Source: Paraplanobispora takensis
Lineage (GTDB): Bacteria > Actinomycetota > Actinomycetes > Streptosporangiales > Streptosporangiaceae
DNA length: 64,000 bases
NCBI RefSeq assembly: GCF_016863195.1
Contig: NZ_BOOK01000004.1
Span: forward strand, 310,001 to 374,000
Direction: 5' to 3'
The notes under the pieces were generated by a model, which saw nothing but the letters and a program-made list of their open reading frames with translations, had not been told where the DNA came from and did no database searches. Within the stretch, counting starts at the first letter, position 1, and every line of letters begins with the position of its first letter. Below are positions 33,891 through 42,166 of this stretch, in pieces. The position numbers were made by a program, and so were the translations under genes.

Positions 33891-35075
33891 CTAGGTAGTG
33901 GCGGTGAGCTCACGCGCCCGCGCCCGGGCCCAGGCGTCGGCCGCCAGGACCTCCTCGACCGAGCCCGCCCCGGTGACGTCGTGCTCGGCGACGACCGCGG
34001 CCACGGTGTCCACGATGCCCAGGAACGGCAGGCGTCCGGCCATGAACGCCTCCACGCAGACCTCGTTGGCGGCGTTGTAGACGGCCGGGGCCGTACCGCC
34101 CGCGGAACCGACGTGGCGGGCGAGCGCGACGGAGGGGAAGGCCTCCTCGTCGAGCGGCTCGAAGGTCCAGGTGTGGGCCGCGGTCCAGTCGACGGGGACG
34201 GCGGCGCCGGGGACCCGCTCGGGCCAGCCGAGGGCGAGCGCGATCGGCAGCCGCATGTCGGGCGGGCTGGCCTGGGCGATGGTCGAGCCGTCGACGAACT
34301 CCACCATCGAGTGGATGACCGACTGCGGGTGGACCACGACCTCGATCCGGTCGAAGCCGATGTCGAAGAGCAGGTGGGCCTCGATGACCTCCAGGCCCTT
34401 GTTGACGAGTGTGGCGGAATTCACGGTGATGACCGGGCCCATCGACCACGTCGGGTGGGCCAGGGCCTGCTCCGGCGTGACGTCCCCGAGCTCCTCGCGG
34501 GTCCGGCCGCGGAAGGGCCCGCCGCTCGCCGTGACGATCAGCTTCCGTACGGCCGCGGCGTCCTGGCCGGCCGGCCCGGCGGCCCACAGGCACTGGGCCA
34601 GCGCGGAGTGCTCGGAGTCCACCGGGATCAGCTGACCGGGCTTGGCCAGGCGCTTGACCAGCGGACCGCCGACGATGAGCGACTCCTTGTTGGCCAGCGC
34701 GAGCGTCCGGCCCGCCTCCAGGGCGGCCAGCGTCGAGGTCAGCCCGAGCGCGCCGGTGACGCCGTTGAGCACGATGTCGCACGGCCAGGTCGCCGCCTCG
34801 GCGACGCCCTCGGGGCCCGCCAGGACCTTCGCGCTCACGCCGCGGGCCGCCAGGGCCTCCTTCAGCGCGGGGACGGCCGACGGGTCGGCCACGGCCACGA
34901 CCTCGGGCCGGAACTCGGCGGCCTGGCGGGCGAGCAGGTCGATCCGGCCGCCTCCTGCGGCCAGCGCCACCACCCGGAGGCTCTGCGGGTTGCGGGCGAT
35001 GACGTCGAGGGACTGGGTCCCGATGGAGCCGGTCGAGCCGAGCAGGACGACGGAACGCGTGATGTCTGGCTGCAC
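33891..35075 (-). CDS. dxr: 1-deoxy-D-xylulose 5-phosphate reductoisomerase
   Basis: The 394-residue protein has [19 protein letters not shown] (NADPH site), [23 protein letters not shown] and TASGGPFRG. The substrate/metal region is [24 protein letters not shown]. It carries out the first committed step of the MEP pathway. I chose GTG 35075 ([13 protein letters not shown]) by family length; ATG 35117 would add 14 residues and has no clear Shine-Dalgarno. It is directly upstream of ispG. Confidence 0.97.
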   Translation of the reverse strand: MQPDITRSVVLLGSTGSIGTQSLDVIARNPQSLRVVALAAGGGRIDLLARQAAEFRPEVVAVADPSAVPALKEALAARGVSAKVLAGPEGVAEAATWPCDIVLNGVTGALGLTSTLAALEAGRTLALANKESLIVGGPLVKRLAKPGQLIPVDSEHSALAQCLWAAGPAGQDAAAVRKLIVTASGGPFRGRTREELGDVTPEQALAHPTWSMGPVITVNSATLVNKGLEVIEAHLLFDIGFDRIEVVVHPQSVIHSMVEFVDGSTIAQASPPDMRLPIALALGWPERVPGAAVPVDWTAAHTWTFEPLDEEAFPSVALARHVGSAGGTAPAVYNAANEVCVEAFMAGRLPFLGIVDTVAAVVAEHDVTGAGSVEEVLAADAWARARARELTATT

Positions 35076-35147
35076 GGCCCCATTCTCGCGGGTGCCGTAC
35101 ACATGTCGAACCGGCATGGAGATCTGTGATGCCAGAAACGCACGGTG

Positions 35148-35227
35148 AATAGTGCTATTTACGCCCGAATCCTGCTATATCAATAGTCGCGAATTTTGAG
35201 AAATGCGGATATGCGGCGCACTAGCTT
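35148..35227 (+). promoter_or_regulatory. AT-rich divergent promoter region (dxr/protease)
   Basis: The 35118-35259 gap is unusually AT-rich for the window. It holds a perfect AATAG-TG-CTATT palindrome (35148-35159) and TAGCTT (35222-35227), which could be the -10 of the protease gene with a 32-nt leader. No clear -35 at standard spacing was found. Confidence 0.35.
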
Positions 35228-35259
35228 CCCGAACCAGCATCAGGTCTCGGGAGGTACAA

Positions 35260-36273
35260 ATGCGCCGCACGGCACGCCTGGTTCCGATCCTCGCCCTCGC
35301 CGCGGGGAGCACCCTGCTCTCCGCGGCGGTCGCGCAGAGCGCCACCGCAGCATCCGCCGCCCCGCCCGCCGAGGAGGAGGCCGCCGACACCAAGAGCGAG
35401 CAGCGCGTCGTCCAGCGCTACTGGACCGAGGCGAAGATGGAGGCGGCGCTGCCGCTGGACGCCCTGGCCCCCAAAAAGGGCGGCGTGCGCCTCACCGCGG
35501 AGACGAACACCGCACAGGCTCAACCCTTCTCGGTCCCCGCCGACCCCGCAGACGACGTCGCGGACTCCCGCGCCGTCGCCGCCCGCGCCTCCGGCGGCTC
35601 GCCCTGGACGCGGGGCGGAGAGATAACCAAGACCGCCGGGCGGGTGTTCTTCACCTACCAGGGACGCAACGCCTCGTGTTCGGGCAACGCCGTCACCAGC
35701 GAGAACGAGAGCACCGTGATCACCGCCGGGCACTGCGTGAAGATGGGCGGGGCCTTCCACACCAACTGGGTCTTCGTGCCGGGTTACAACAACGGCGAGC
35801 GGCCGCACGGCACATGGGTGGCGACCACGCTCTACACGACCCCCCAGTGGAACAACAACGAGGACATCAACTACGACATGGCCGCCGCCGTGGTGGCCCC
35901 GCTGAACGGCAGGCGGCTGACCGACGTGGTCGGCGGCCAGGGCGTCGCCTTCAACCAGGCCAGGCGCCAGCAGATGCACGCCTTCGGCTATCCGGCCGCC
36001 AGCCCCTACGACGGCTCCAAGCTGATCTACTGCAGCGGCCGGGCCTTCGACGACTTCCTCGCCAGCCGCGACCTCGGCCTGAACTGCAACATGACCGGAG
36101 GATCCAGCGGCGGGCCGTGGTTCCTCAACTTCAACGAGAGCACCGGGCTGGGCACGCAGAACTCGGTGAACAGCTTCAAGTACAACTTCGCCAGCGGCTG
36201 GATGTTCGGTCCCTACTTCGGCGCGGAGGCCAAGGCCGTCTACGACGCCGCGCAGAGCACCGGCACGCCGTAG
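35260..36273 (+). CDS. Secreted S1-family serine protease 1
   Basis: The 337-residue protein has a signal peptide (MRRTARLVPILALAAGSTLLSAAVAQSATA), a propeptide-like segment of about 90 residues, and a chymotrypsin-fold domain. The triad is His in ITAGHC, Asp in NYDMAAAV and Ser in GGSSGGPW, as in glutamyl endopeptidase-like S1 proteases. Cysteine pairs CSGNAV...GHC and CSGRAF...LNC suggest two disulfides. ATG 35260 has GGGAGG 6 nt upstream. A paralogue follows 51 nt downstream. Confidence 0.92.
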   Translation: MRRTARLVPILALAAGSTLLSAAVAQSATAASAAPPAEEEAADTKSEQRVVQRYWTEAKMEAALPLDALAPKKGGVRLTAETNTAQAQPFSVPADPADDVADSRAVAARASGGSPWTRGGEITKTAGRVFFTYQGRNASCSGNAVTSENESTVITAGHCVKMGGAFHTNWVFVPGYNNGERPHGTWVATTLYTTPQWNNNEDINYDMAAAVVAPLNGRRLTDVVGGQGVAFNQARRQQMHAFGYPAASPYDGSKLIYCSGRAFDDFLASRDLGLNCNMTGGSSGGPWFLNFNESTGLGTQNSVNSFKYNFASGWMFGPYFGAEAKAVYDAAQSTGTP

Positions 36274-36324
36274 ATTGCCGAAAGTAGCCACAACAACACA
36301 TCGGGTAGTGCAAACTCGGCTCCT

Positions 36325-37374
36325 ATGACCTCGAGCCTCGCCCTGCTTGTGGCCGCTTCCGTCGTCGCCGGACTGATGGGCGCCCCTTCCGCCGATGTGA
36401 CGATCACAGAGAACCGCTCCTGGGTCGCGAGCGCCGCCCAGGCACTCCGGCCGCTCGGGACCGCCGTCCGCACCACCGCGACGATCCCGGGCGGGACCGA
36501 CGTCGTCGAGCACGTGGCCGCCGGCAACGAGGCGGAGCGGCGCCGCGTGCTCGACTACTGGACCCCACGCCGGATGGCGGCCGCCCTGCCGATCGGCCTG
36601 CTCGGAACGCTGAAGGGAGCGCTCGTCGGTTCGAGCGCCCCGGCCCGCCACCAGGCCGCCCGGCCCGGCACCGGCGCCGGCGCCTCCACCGCCACCGGCG
36701 GGTCCCGCTGGACCACCGGCGGGCTGGTGGGCCGGACCACCGGGCGCGTGTTCCTCACCCTGGGCGGGGTCGACTTCGTGTGCTCGGCCAGTTCGGTGAA
36801 GGGCGCCAACAAGGACCTGGTCGTCACCGCCGGGCACTGCGTCAAGGACGGCACCGGCGCGTGGGCGGACAACTGGACCTTCGTCCCCGGCTACGACCGG
36901 GGCCGCCAGCCGTACGGGCAGTTCACCGCCCGCCGCATGTTCGTGGCCGGCCCGTGGTCCCGCAGCGCGGACGACAACCACGACGTCGGCATGGTCGCCC
37001 TCAACAAGAACGGCACCAAGCACCTCGCCGAGGTCGTCGGCGCCCAGGACATCTCCTTCGGCACCCCTCGCGGCCGCCAGACCTACGGCTTCGGCTTCCC
37101 CGTCGATCCCCCCTACAACGGCGAGCACCTGATCTACTGCGCCGGCCCCGTCCGCGCCGATCCCCACGACCAGACCGGGGACCAGGGCCTCGGCTGCACC
37201 ATGACCGCCGGCTCCAGCGGCGGCCCCTGGTTCAGCGACTTCAACCCCGCCACCGGCCGCGGCGTCATCACCTCGGTGAGCAGCTTCAAGTACAGCGACG
37301 ACCAGGGCACGATGTACGGCCCCTACTTCGGCGAGATCGCCAAGAACCTGTACACCATCGCCCAGAGCGCCTGA
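36325..37374 (+). CDS. Secreted S1-family serine protease 2 (tandem paralogue)
   Basis: The 349-residue protein has a signal peptide (TSSLALLVAASVVAGLMGAPSA), a propeptide with the shared motif LDYWTPRRMAAALP, and an S1 domain with TAGHC, NHDVGMVAL and AGSSGGPW. The shared YWT--MAAALP propeptide motif and FVPGY shows it is a duplicate of the gene before it. The catalytic domain is intact. No strong Shine-Dalgarno precedes the ATG. Confidence 0.9.
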   Translation: MTSSLALLVAASVVAGLMGAPSADVTITENRSWVASAAQALRPLGTAVRTTATIPGGTDVVEHVAAGNEAERRRVLDYWTPRRMAAALPIGLLGTLKGALVGSSAPARHQAARPGTGAGASTATGGSRWTTGGLVGRTTGRVFLTLGGVDFVCSASSVKGANKDLVVTAGHCVKDGTGAWADNWTFVPGYDRGRQPYGQFTARRMFVAGPWSRSADDNHDVGMVALNKNGTKHLAEVVGAQDISFGTPRGRQTYGFGFPVDPPYNGEHLIYCAGPVRADPHDQTGDQGLGCTMTAGSSGGPWFSDFNPATGRGVITSVSSFKYSDDQGTMYGPYFGEIAKNLYTIAQSA

Positions 37375-37821
37375 ATCCGGCGCGTGGCGCCGGGTACGGC
37401 GTGTAGTCGGCGCCGGGTACGGCGCGGGTTCGAGCCGGGGCACCGGCGCCGGTACGGCGAGACGGTGGGCGGTGGAGGTCGGCGCCGTTCGTACGGCGGG
37501 CGGCCGGGGTGGCGGGGACGGGTGTTGCACCATCGGGGCGGGGGTGGGTGGGGCGCTGTGCGGGCGGGTGTTCCGGCCGGCCGTCTCAGCGGGCTTCTGG
37601 TGCATTCAGGCCTTCGGCCTGCCCGGGCGCGCGGGGTGCGGTCCTTTCATACGCCGGCCTGCACACCCGCCCGCTCCGCGCCCGTCTCTGCTCCGCCGTA
37701 CCCCTGACCCGCCGTAGTGGCGGAACCTTCCCGGACGCCCAGGGTGCGCCGGGTGGCTGAAGCAATCGGTGGCGGGGCCGTTCGGGGCGGGCCGCCGTAG
37801 CTGAAGCCCACGGTGCGGGAA
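37375..37821. repeat. Gene-free region with GGCGCCGGGTACGGCG repeats
   Basis: No convincing gene lies here. The first 90 bases contain GGCGCCGGGTACGGCG twice and GGCGCCGGTACGGCG once, each a near-palindrome able to form a hairpin. Similar elements occur at 9301-9350, in the SDR N-terminus (4687-4751) and at 38905-38957. They look like dispersed REP-type elements; here they may also terminate transcription after the second protease gene. Confidence 0.5.
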
Positions 37822-37912
37822 GGAGCGCAGGGCAGAAGCGTGGGGCAGGAGCGCAGGGCAGAAGCGTGGGGCAGGAGCGCGGGGCAGGAGCGTGGGGCAG
37901 GAGCGCGGGGCA
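37822..37912. repeat. 13-bp tandem repeat, seven copies
   Basis: Seven head-to-tail copies of G(G/A)AGCG(C/T)(A/G)GGGCA run without gaps from 37822 to 37912. Variable positions are 2, 7 and 8 only. The unit is not a multiple of three and lies outside genes, 34 bases from the stop of the ABM gene on the other strand. Confidence 0.9.
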
Positions 37913-37945
37913 AGTTACCGTGGCTGCGCCCCACCCGGAGGCGGC

Positions 37946-38275
37946 TTACACCGCGGCGGCCGGATGGGGGCTCCTCATCTCGCCGAAGTAGACCTCGGGT
38001 GCTCCTTCGATGTGGTTGGGCAGTTCGGCCATGCAGGCGCGCAGCAGCGGGGTCGCGTTGTGCCGGTCGAGGTCCTCTTGCGAGCGCCAGACCTCGTAGA
38101 GGAAGAACCGGCCGTCCTCCTGCTCGTGAAGGTGGTACTGAAGGCTGCCCTCATGCCCCCGGGACGGCTCGACGAGGTCCAGCAGGAGCCTTCTGAGCTC
38201 GTCGGCGTGGCCGGGCTTGGGGGTCAGGAATCCATACAGCGAAACGGGCGTCCGCGGCCTCAAGGTCGTCGTCAT
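37946..38275 (-). CDS. Antibiotic biosynthesis monooxygenase (ABM)-domain protein
   Basis: The 109-residue dimeric alpha-beta barrel protein contains VSLYGFLTPKPGHADELRRLLLDLV, EGSLQYHLHEQEDGRFFLYEVWRSQEDLDRH and a final AELPNHIEG helix. This is the ABM/YgiN pattern for small quinol or heme-type monooxygenases and stress proteins. I start at ATG 38275 (MTTTLRPRTPV). It is divergent from a MerR gene, and its promoter has a MerR-type spaced palindrome, so induction by that regulator is likely. Confidence 0.8.
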   Translation of the reverse strand: MTTTLRPRTPVSLYGFLTPKPGHADELRRLLLDLVEPSRGHEGSLQYHLHEQEDGRFFLYEVWRSQEDLDRHNATPLLRACMAELPNHIEGAPEVYFGEMRSPHPAAAV

Positions 38276-38293
38276 GTGATCGACGTTAGGATG

Positions 38294-38307
38294 TGACACC
38301 GGTGTCA
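38294..38307 (-). promoter_or_regulatory. MerR-type operator
   Basis: TGACACCGGTGTCA is a perfect 14-bp palindrome. On the minus strand it lies in a long (18-19 bp) spacer between TTGAAT and a CCTAAC/CTAACG box in front of the ABM gene. A stretched spacer with a central dyad is the hallmark of MerR-activated promoters. Confidence 0.65.
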
Positions 38308-38339
38308 GATTCAAGCCGCTTCTCTGTGAGGTGGGTCAC

Positions 38340-38699
38340 ATGAAGATCGGAGAGCTGTCCCGCGAAACGGGTGTGGCCGTCCGGCTCCTCCGTTACTACG
38401 AGGCCCAGGGGTTGCTCACCTCCCAGCGCAGCGAGGGCGGCCACCGCCATTACGGCCCGGAGGCCCCCGCCGCCGTCGCCCGCATCCGCGCCCTGCTCGC
38501 CGCCGGGCTGCCCACCAAGGTCATCCGCGAGCTCATGCCCTGCTTCGTCGGCGACGGCACCGAACTTCAGGCCTGCGTCCTCGACCACCTCAAGACCCAG
38601 CTGGCCGAGCTGGACTCCCACATAGCCGACCTCACCCGGGCCCGCACGGCTCTGGACGACATCCTCCGATCCTCCACCCGAGCCCTCGCCCACACCTGA
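38340..38699 (+). CDS. MerR-family regulator
   Basis: The 119-residue protein starts KIGELSRETGVAVRLLRYYEAQGLL with the MerR winged helix, then a dimerisation coiled coil (VLDHLKTQLAELDSHIADLTRARTALDDIL). No metal-binding cysteine pair is seen, so it probably senses an organic or redox signal. ATG 38340 has a GAGG upstream; GTG 38331 is possible. It is divergent from the ABM gene with a palindromic operator between them. Confidence 0.9.
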   Translation: MKIGELSRETGVAVRLLRYYEAQGLLTSQRSEGGHRHYGPEAPAAVARIRALLAAGLPTKVIRELMPCFVGDGTELQACVLDHLKTQLAELDSHIADLTRARTALDDILRSSTRALAHT

Positions 38700-38730
38700 C
38701 CCGCAGACATCAGGTGCCCCCGTCGGGCAC
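38693..38730 (+). terminator. Tandem terminator hairpins after MerR
   Basis: CACCTGA/TCAGGTG (38693-38699 and 38710-38716) overlaps the MerR stop, and GTGCCC/GGGCAC follows directly. The remaining bases up to 38957 hold REP-like palindromes but no gene. Confidence 0.5.
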
Positions 38731-38941
38731 AGCTACGGCGGCCCGCCCTGAGGTCCTTCCCGTCGGCGAAGCCGCAAGGCGACGGCGGCCGACCATGAGC
38801 GGCCCCGCGCCCGCACAGCACGACCATGTCTCCCACCCCGGCAGGCCGGCCCCGCCCACCGAAGCCGCCCGCCGTACGAAAGGCGCCGAGCACCGCCGTC
38901 CGACGCCCCGCCGTACCGGCGCCGGGCCCTGCTTTGAATCC

Positions 38942-38957
38942 GCGCCGTATCCGGCGC
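38942..38957 (-). terminator. Hairpin adjoining the aldehyde dehydrogenase stop
   Basis: GCGCCG-TATC-CGGCGC forms a 6-bp perfect stem immediately after the ALDH stop on the minus strand. It is one of the GGCGCC-TACGG-type elements repeated in this window. Confidence 0.4.
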
Positions 38958-40385
38958 CTACAGGGACAGGCCGGTGAGGACCATGACCTTCTCGTAGGTG
39001 TAGTCGGCGATGGCGGAGCGGATGCCCTCGCGGCCGACGCCGGAGTCCTTGACGCCGCCGTAGGGCATCTGGTCGGCGCGGTAGGACGGGACGTCGCCGA
39101 TGATGACGCCGCCGACCTCGAGTTCGCGGTTGGCGCGGAAGGCCAGGTCGAGGTTGCGGGTGAACACCCCGGCCTGCAGGCCGTACTTGGAGTCGTTGAC
39201 CGCCGCGAAGGCCTCGTCCGGGCCGGAGACGGTCTGGACGATCATCACGGGGCCGAAGACCTCCTCGCAGGAGACCTTGGCCCCGGTGGGGACGTCGGCC
39301 AGGACGGTCGGGGTGACGGTGGCGCCGTCGCGGGTGCCGCCGGTCAGGACGCGGGCGCCGGACGCGACGGCCTCGTTGACCCACTGCTCGACACGCTCGG
39401 CGGCCTCGACCGAGACCAGCGGGCCGACCTGGGTCTTCTCGTCGGCCGGGTCGCCGGTCACCAGGGCCTCGACGGCCGGGACCAGCCTGCCCAGGAACTC
39501 CTCGCGCACGGACTCCTCGACGATCACCCGCTGGACCGCGATGCAGCTCTGGCCCGCCTGGTAGTTGGAGAACAGCGCCACCCGGGAGGCGGCCCAGTCG
39601 AGGTCGGCGTCGGCCAGCACGACCGCGGCGGCGTTGCCGCCGAGCTCCAGGGTGACGTGCTTGCGCGGCACCTGGTCCATGATCGCGTATCCGACCGGGC
39701 CCGAGCCGGTGAAGGAGACCACCGGCAGGCGGGGGTCGGTGACCAGCGTGGAGGCGCGGTCGTTGGGCACCGGCAGCACGGAGAACATCCCGGCCGGCAG
39801 GTCCGTCTCGGCGAGGATCTCGCCGAGCACCAGCGCCGACAGCGGGGTGGCCGGGGCGGGCTTGACGATGACCGGCGCGCCGGCGGCGATGGCCGGGGCG
39901 ACCTTGTGGGCGACGAGGTTGAGCGGGAAGTTGAACGGCGTGATCGCCAGGATCGGCCCGTACGGCACACGCGAGACATACGCCAGGCGGCCGGTCGCGG
40001 CGGGCTCGGTGTCCAGGCGCATCGCCTCGCCGCTCAGGCGGCGGGTCTCCTCGGCGGCGAAGCGGAAGGTGGAGACAGCACGGCCGACCTCGCCGCGGGC
40101 CCAGAAGAGGGGCTTGCCGTTCTCCTCCATGATGAGGCGGGCGATCTCGTCGGCGCGCTCGGCCAGGCGGCGCGAGACGTGGGCGAGGGCCTCGGCCCGC
40201 ACGTGGATGGGGAGCGCGGCGGCCTCCTTGCGTACGGCGTCCGCCGCGGCGACGGCCTCCTCGACCTGGCCGGGGGTCGGTACGGAGCAGACGCCGACGG
40301 TGCGGCCGTCATGGGAGTTGGTCACGGTGAGCTCGCCGTCCCCGGTCGCGGGGCGGCCGGCGAGCCAGAAGGGGCGCACGTCCAT
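38958..40385 (-). CDS. NAD(P)-dependent aldehyde dehydrogenase
   Basis: The 475-residue ALDH has the conserved PFNFPLNLVAHK region, FTGSGPVGYAI (cofactor), LELGGNA with the general-base Glu, catalytic Cys in YQAGQSCIAVQR, and EEVFGPVM near the C-terminus. With gabT and a PucR regulator nearby it could be the succinate-semialdehyde dehydrogenase of GABA use. The sequence alone does not fix the substrate. TACGGT lies 7 nt before the ATG, which suggests a leaderless message. Confidence 0.9.
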   Translation of the reverse strand: MDVRPFWLAGRPATGDGELTVTNSHDGRTVGVCSVPTPGQVEEAVAAADAVRKEAAALPIHVRAEALAHVSRRLAERADEIARLIMEENGKPLFWARGEVGRAVSTFRFAAEETRRLSGEAMRLDTEPAATGRLAYVSRVPYGPILAITPFNFPLNLVAHKVAPAIAAGAPVIVKPAPATPLSALVLGEILAETDLPAGMFSVLPVPNDRASTLVTDPRLPVVSFTGSGPVGYAIMDQVPRKHVTLELGGNAAAVVLADADLDWAASRVALFSNYQAGQSCIAVQRVIVEESVREEFLGRLVPAVEALVTGDPADEKTQVGPLVSVEAAERVEQWVNEAVASGARVLTGGTRDGATVTPTVLADVPTGAKVSCEEVFGPVMIVQTVSGPDEAFAAVNDSKYGLQAGVFTRNLDLAFRANRELEVGGVIIGDVPSYRADQMPYGGVKDSGVGREGIRSAIADYTYEKVMVLTGLSL

Positions 40386-40493
40386 GCTTCCGACCGTATG
40401 TCACCCGCGGGTACCGGGCCCTACTCCACTCCGCACAAGACCCGTGACATCGCTCGCCGTTCCGCATAAACATCACCCTCGATCTCCTGTAAC

Positions 40494-40520
40494 GAAATAG
40501 GGATTATTAAGGGATATTTC
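40494..40520. promoter_or_regulatory. AT-rich inverted repeat between ALDH and TetR genes
   Basis: GAAATA (40494-40499) and TATTTC (40515-40520) bracket an AT-rich 15-bp centre with two GGGAT repeats. It lies about 80 bp before the TetR start and could be its operator. The rest of the 213-base gap shows nothing clear. Confidence 0.35.
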
Positions 40521-40598
40521 TTATGGACGACGGTTTGAACGATCTTCACCCTGGCTAAGTCTCGTGTGCCACCCCCCAGATCGGAAAGGCGTGCCCCC

Positions 40599-41258
40599 AT
40601 GACCTCCTCGGCGCCGCTCGGGTTGCAGGGCGCCTACATGCTCGGCGAGCGGGCCGGTCAGGACGAGTTGCGCGGCCGGCTCCTCGACGTGGCCAGCCGT
40701 CTTCTGGTCACCGTCGGGCCGGAGAGCCTGTCGATGCGGCGTATCGCCGGCGAGGCCGGATGTTCCACCACCGTCATCTACACCATGTTCGGCAGCAAGG
40801 AGGGCCTGGCCGAGGCCCTCTACCTGGAGGGCTTCGAGCGGTTCCGGCGGCGCCTGAACGAGGTGCCCGCCCGCAAGAACTCCCTTGAGCACCTCAACGC
40901 CCTCGGCCCGGCCTACCGGGAGGCCGCGCTGGCCGAGCCCGGCTACTACGGCCTGATGTTCGAGAAGGCGATCCCCGGCTTCACCCCCAGCGAGCGGGCC
41001 AGGACCCTGGCCAGGGCGGCGCTCAACGTCTTCGACCGGGTGATCGCCGACTGCATCTCGGCGGGCTATCTCGTCCCCACCCAGCCCAGGAAGATCGCCG
41101 ACGCGCTGTGGGCGGCGGCGCAGGGGGCGATCAGCCTGGAACGTGCCGGTCACCTGCGCGACGGGCACGTCTACGAGACCGTCACCCGCGCCATCGTCTT
41201 CCGCTACATGGTCAAGCCCGCCCCGGAGCTGAGCGACTCCGGAGCCGCCCTGCTCTAA
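40599..41258 (+). CDS. TetR-family regulator whose stop codon is rebuilt by an IS end
   Basis: The 219-residue protein has a TetR HTH (LRGRLLDVASRLLVTVGPESLS, IAGEAGCSTTVIYTMFGSKEGLAEAL) and a C-terminal ligand domain of the WHG type. ATG 40599 has GGAAAGG about 10 nt upstream. The gene ends CTC-TAA, where TA is the target duplication and the last A is the first base of the IS5-family element. Before insertion the stop would have been TAG from flanking DNA, so the protein is unchanged. It is divergent from the aldehyde dehydrogenase and may control it. Confidence 0.88.
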   Translation: MTSSAPLGLQGAYMLGERAGQDELRGRLLDVASRLLVTVGPESLSMRRIAGEAGCSTTVIYTMFGSKEGLAEALYLEGFERFRRRLNEVPARKNSLEHLNALGPAYREAALAEPGYYGLMFEKAIPGFTPSERARTLARAALNVFDRVIADCISAGYLVPTQPRKIADALWAAAQGAISLERAGHLRDGHVYETVTRAIVFRYMVKPAPELSDSGAALL

Positions 41259-41279
41259 GGCCTGTCCTGTGAATCTTCT
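41255..41279. repeat. IS5-family left terminal inverted repeat plus target TA
   Basis: This 25-nt segment (CTAAGGCCTGTCC...) is the exact reverse complement of 43094-43118. It includes the duplicated TA of a CTAG-type target. The element proper begins with AGGCCTGTCC at 41258. Confidence 0.92.
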
Positions 41280-41323
41280 GACGCTGATTCAGCCAGCTCG
41301 TCGCTCGAAAATATGCTGAGAAC

Positions 41324-42166
41324 GTGATCGATATCATCGGCCGGTGGCGGGCCTTCGAAAAGACGCTCCGCGACCGCGAGCTCGCCTGGGGATTGCACTT
41401 CGCCCCGGAACAACTCCGCTACGCCCGCTCCGCCGAGCATCCGCGCGGAGCTGGCGTGGATCACCTCCTCCCCGCCGACTACCGGGCGTTCGTTTCCGAG
41501 GTGGGATATCCGGTCATCGGGTTCGGCTACTACGACAGGGACGGGATCTCCTTCCTCCCGCCGGAGGCGATGGCGCGCCTCTCGGTCGACCTGCCCGACC
41601 CCGAGGATGCGTGGCCCGAGCCCGCCGACGATCGGCCGACCCTCTGCCGGCACGCCTTCTTCGCCGGATACGACCTGTCCGGGATCGAGGGCTACTCGTT
41701 CGGACCGGCGGCCGGCGGCGGCGAGCCGGTCGTCTGGCTGGTCGAGCGCGGCATGCCGCAGGAGGAGATCGGCACCTTCACCGAGTGGCTGGACAGGGAG
41801 ATCTCCCGGCTGCACGCCTACGTCACCGCATTCGAGACCGATGAGATCGCCGCACTGCGTGAGAAGAACGGCGGCGAGGGCGACCCGCACCGGCTCCTCG
41901 ACTACTCGCTGGGCGGCTCCTACGACCAGGCACCGTACACCGCCCAGGATCTGGACTTGGCTTGGGTGGAGTCGCAGGAGGGCTCCCCGTACTCCTACGG
42001 GCTGATCGACGGTACCGGTGCCTGGCGGATCCCGCTCGGGAAAAGGTTCCGCAGCGTCCTGCCGTTTCGCGACGGCGCCGCCGAGGTCATCCTCAACGCG
42101 CAAACCACCAGCTACGCAGGCCCATGGATCACGATCCGGCCGGACGGTTCACCTACCGGCCATTAG
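41324..42166 (+). CDS. SMI1/KNR4 (SUKH)-like protein with C-terminal WG-like repeat, IS passenger
   Basis: The 280-residue protein contains LLPADYRAFVSEVGYPVIGFGYY, resembling the core of SMI1/KNR4 immunity-type proteins. Its C-terminal YGLIDGTGAWRIPLGKRFRSVLPFRDGAAEV resembles a WG beta-hairpin repeat. Both assignments are by pattern only. The GTG follows TATGCT (41312-41317) by 6 nt, so it is probably leaderless from a promoter 55 bp inside the element's left end. It overlaps the transposase stop by 4 nt. SUKH proteins often neutralise toxins, but no toxin gene is present here. Confidence 0.6.
   Translation: MIDIIGRWRAFEKTLRDRELAWGLHFAPEQLRYARSAEHPRGAGVDHLLPADYRAFVSEVGYPVIGFGYYDRDGISFLPPEAMARLSVDLPDPEDAWPEPADDRPTLCRHAFFAGYDLSGIEGYSFGPAAGGGEPVVWLVERGMPQEEIGTFTEWLDREISRLHAYVTAFETDEIAALREKNGGEGDPHRLLDYSLGGSYDQAPYTAQDLDLAWVESQEGSPYSYGLIDGTGAWRIPLGKRFRSVLPFRDGAAEVILNAQTTSYAGPWITIRPDGSPTGH

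Noticed and set aside
37822-37912. Possible CRISPR array
   Set aside because: The units are 13 bp and contiguous, with no spacers and no cas genes nearby.
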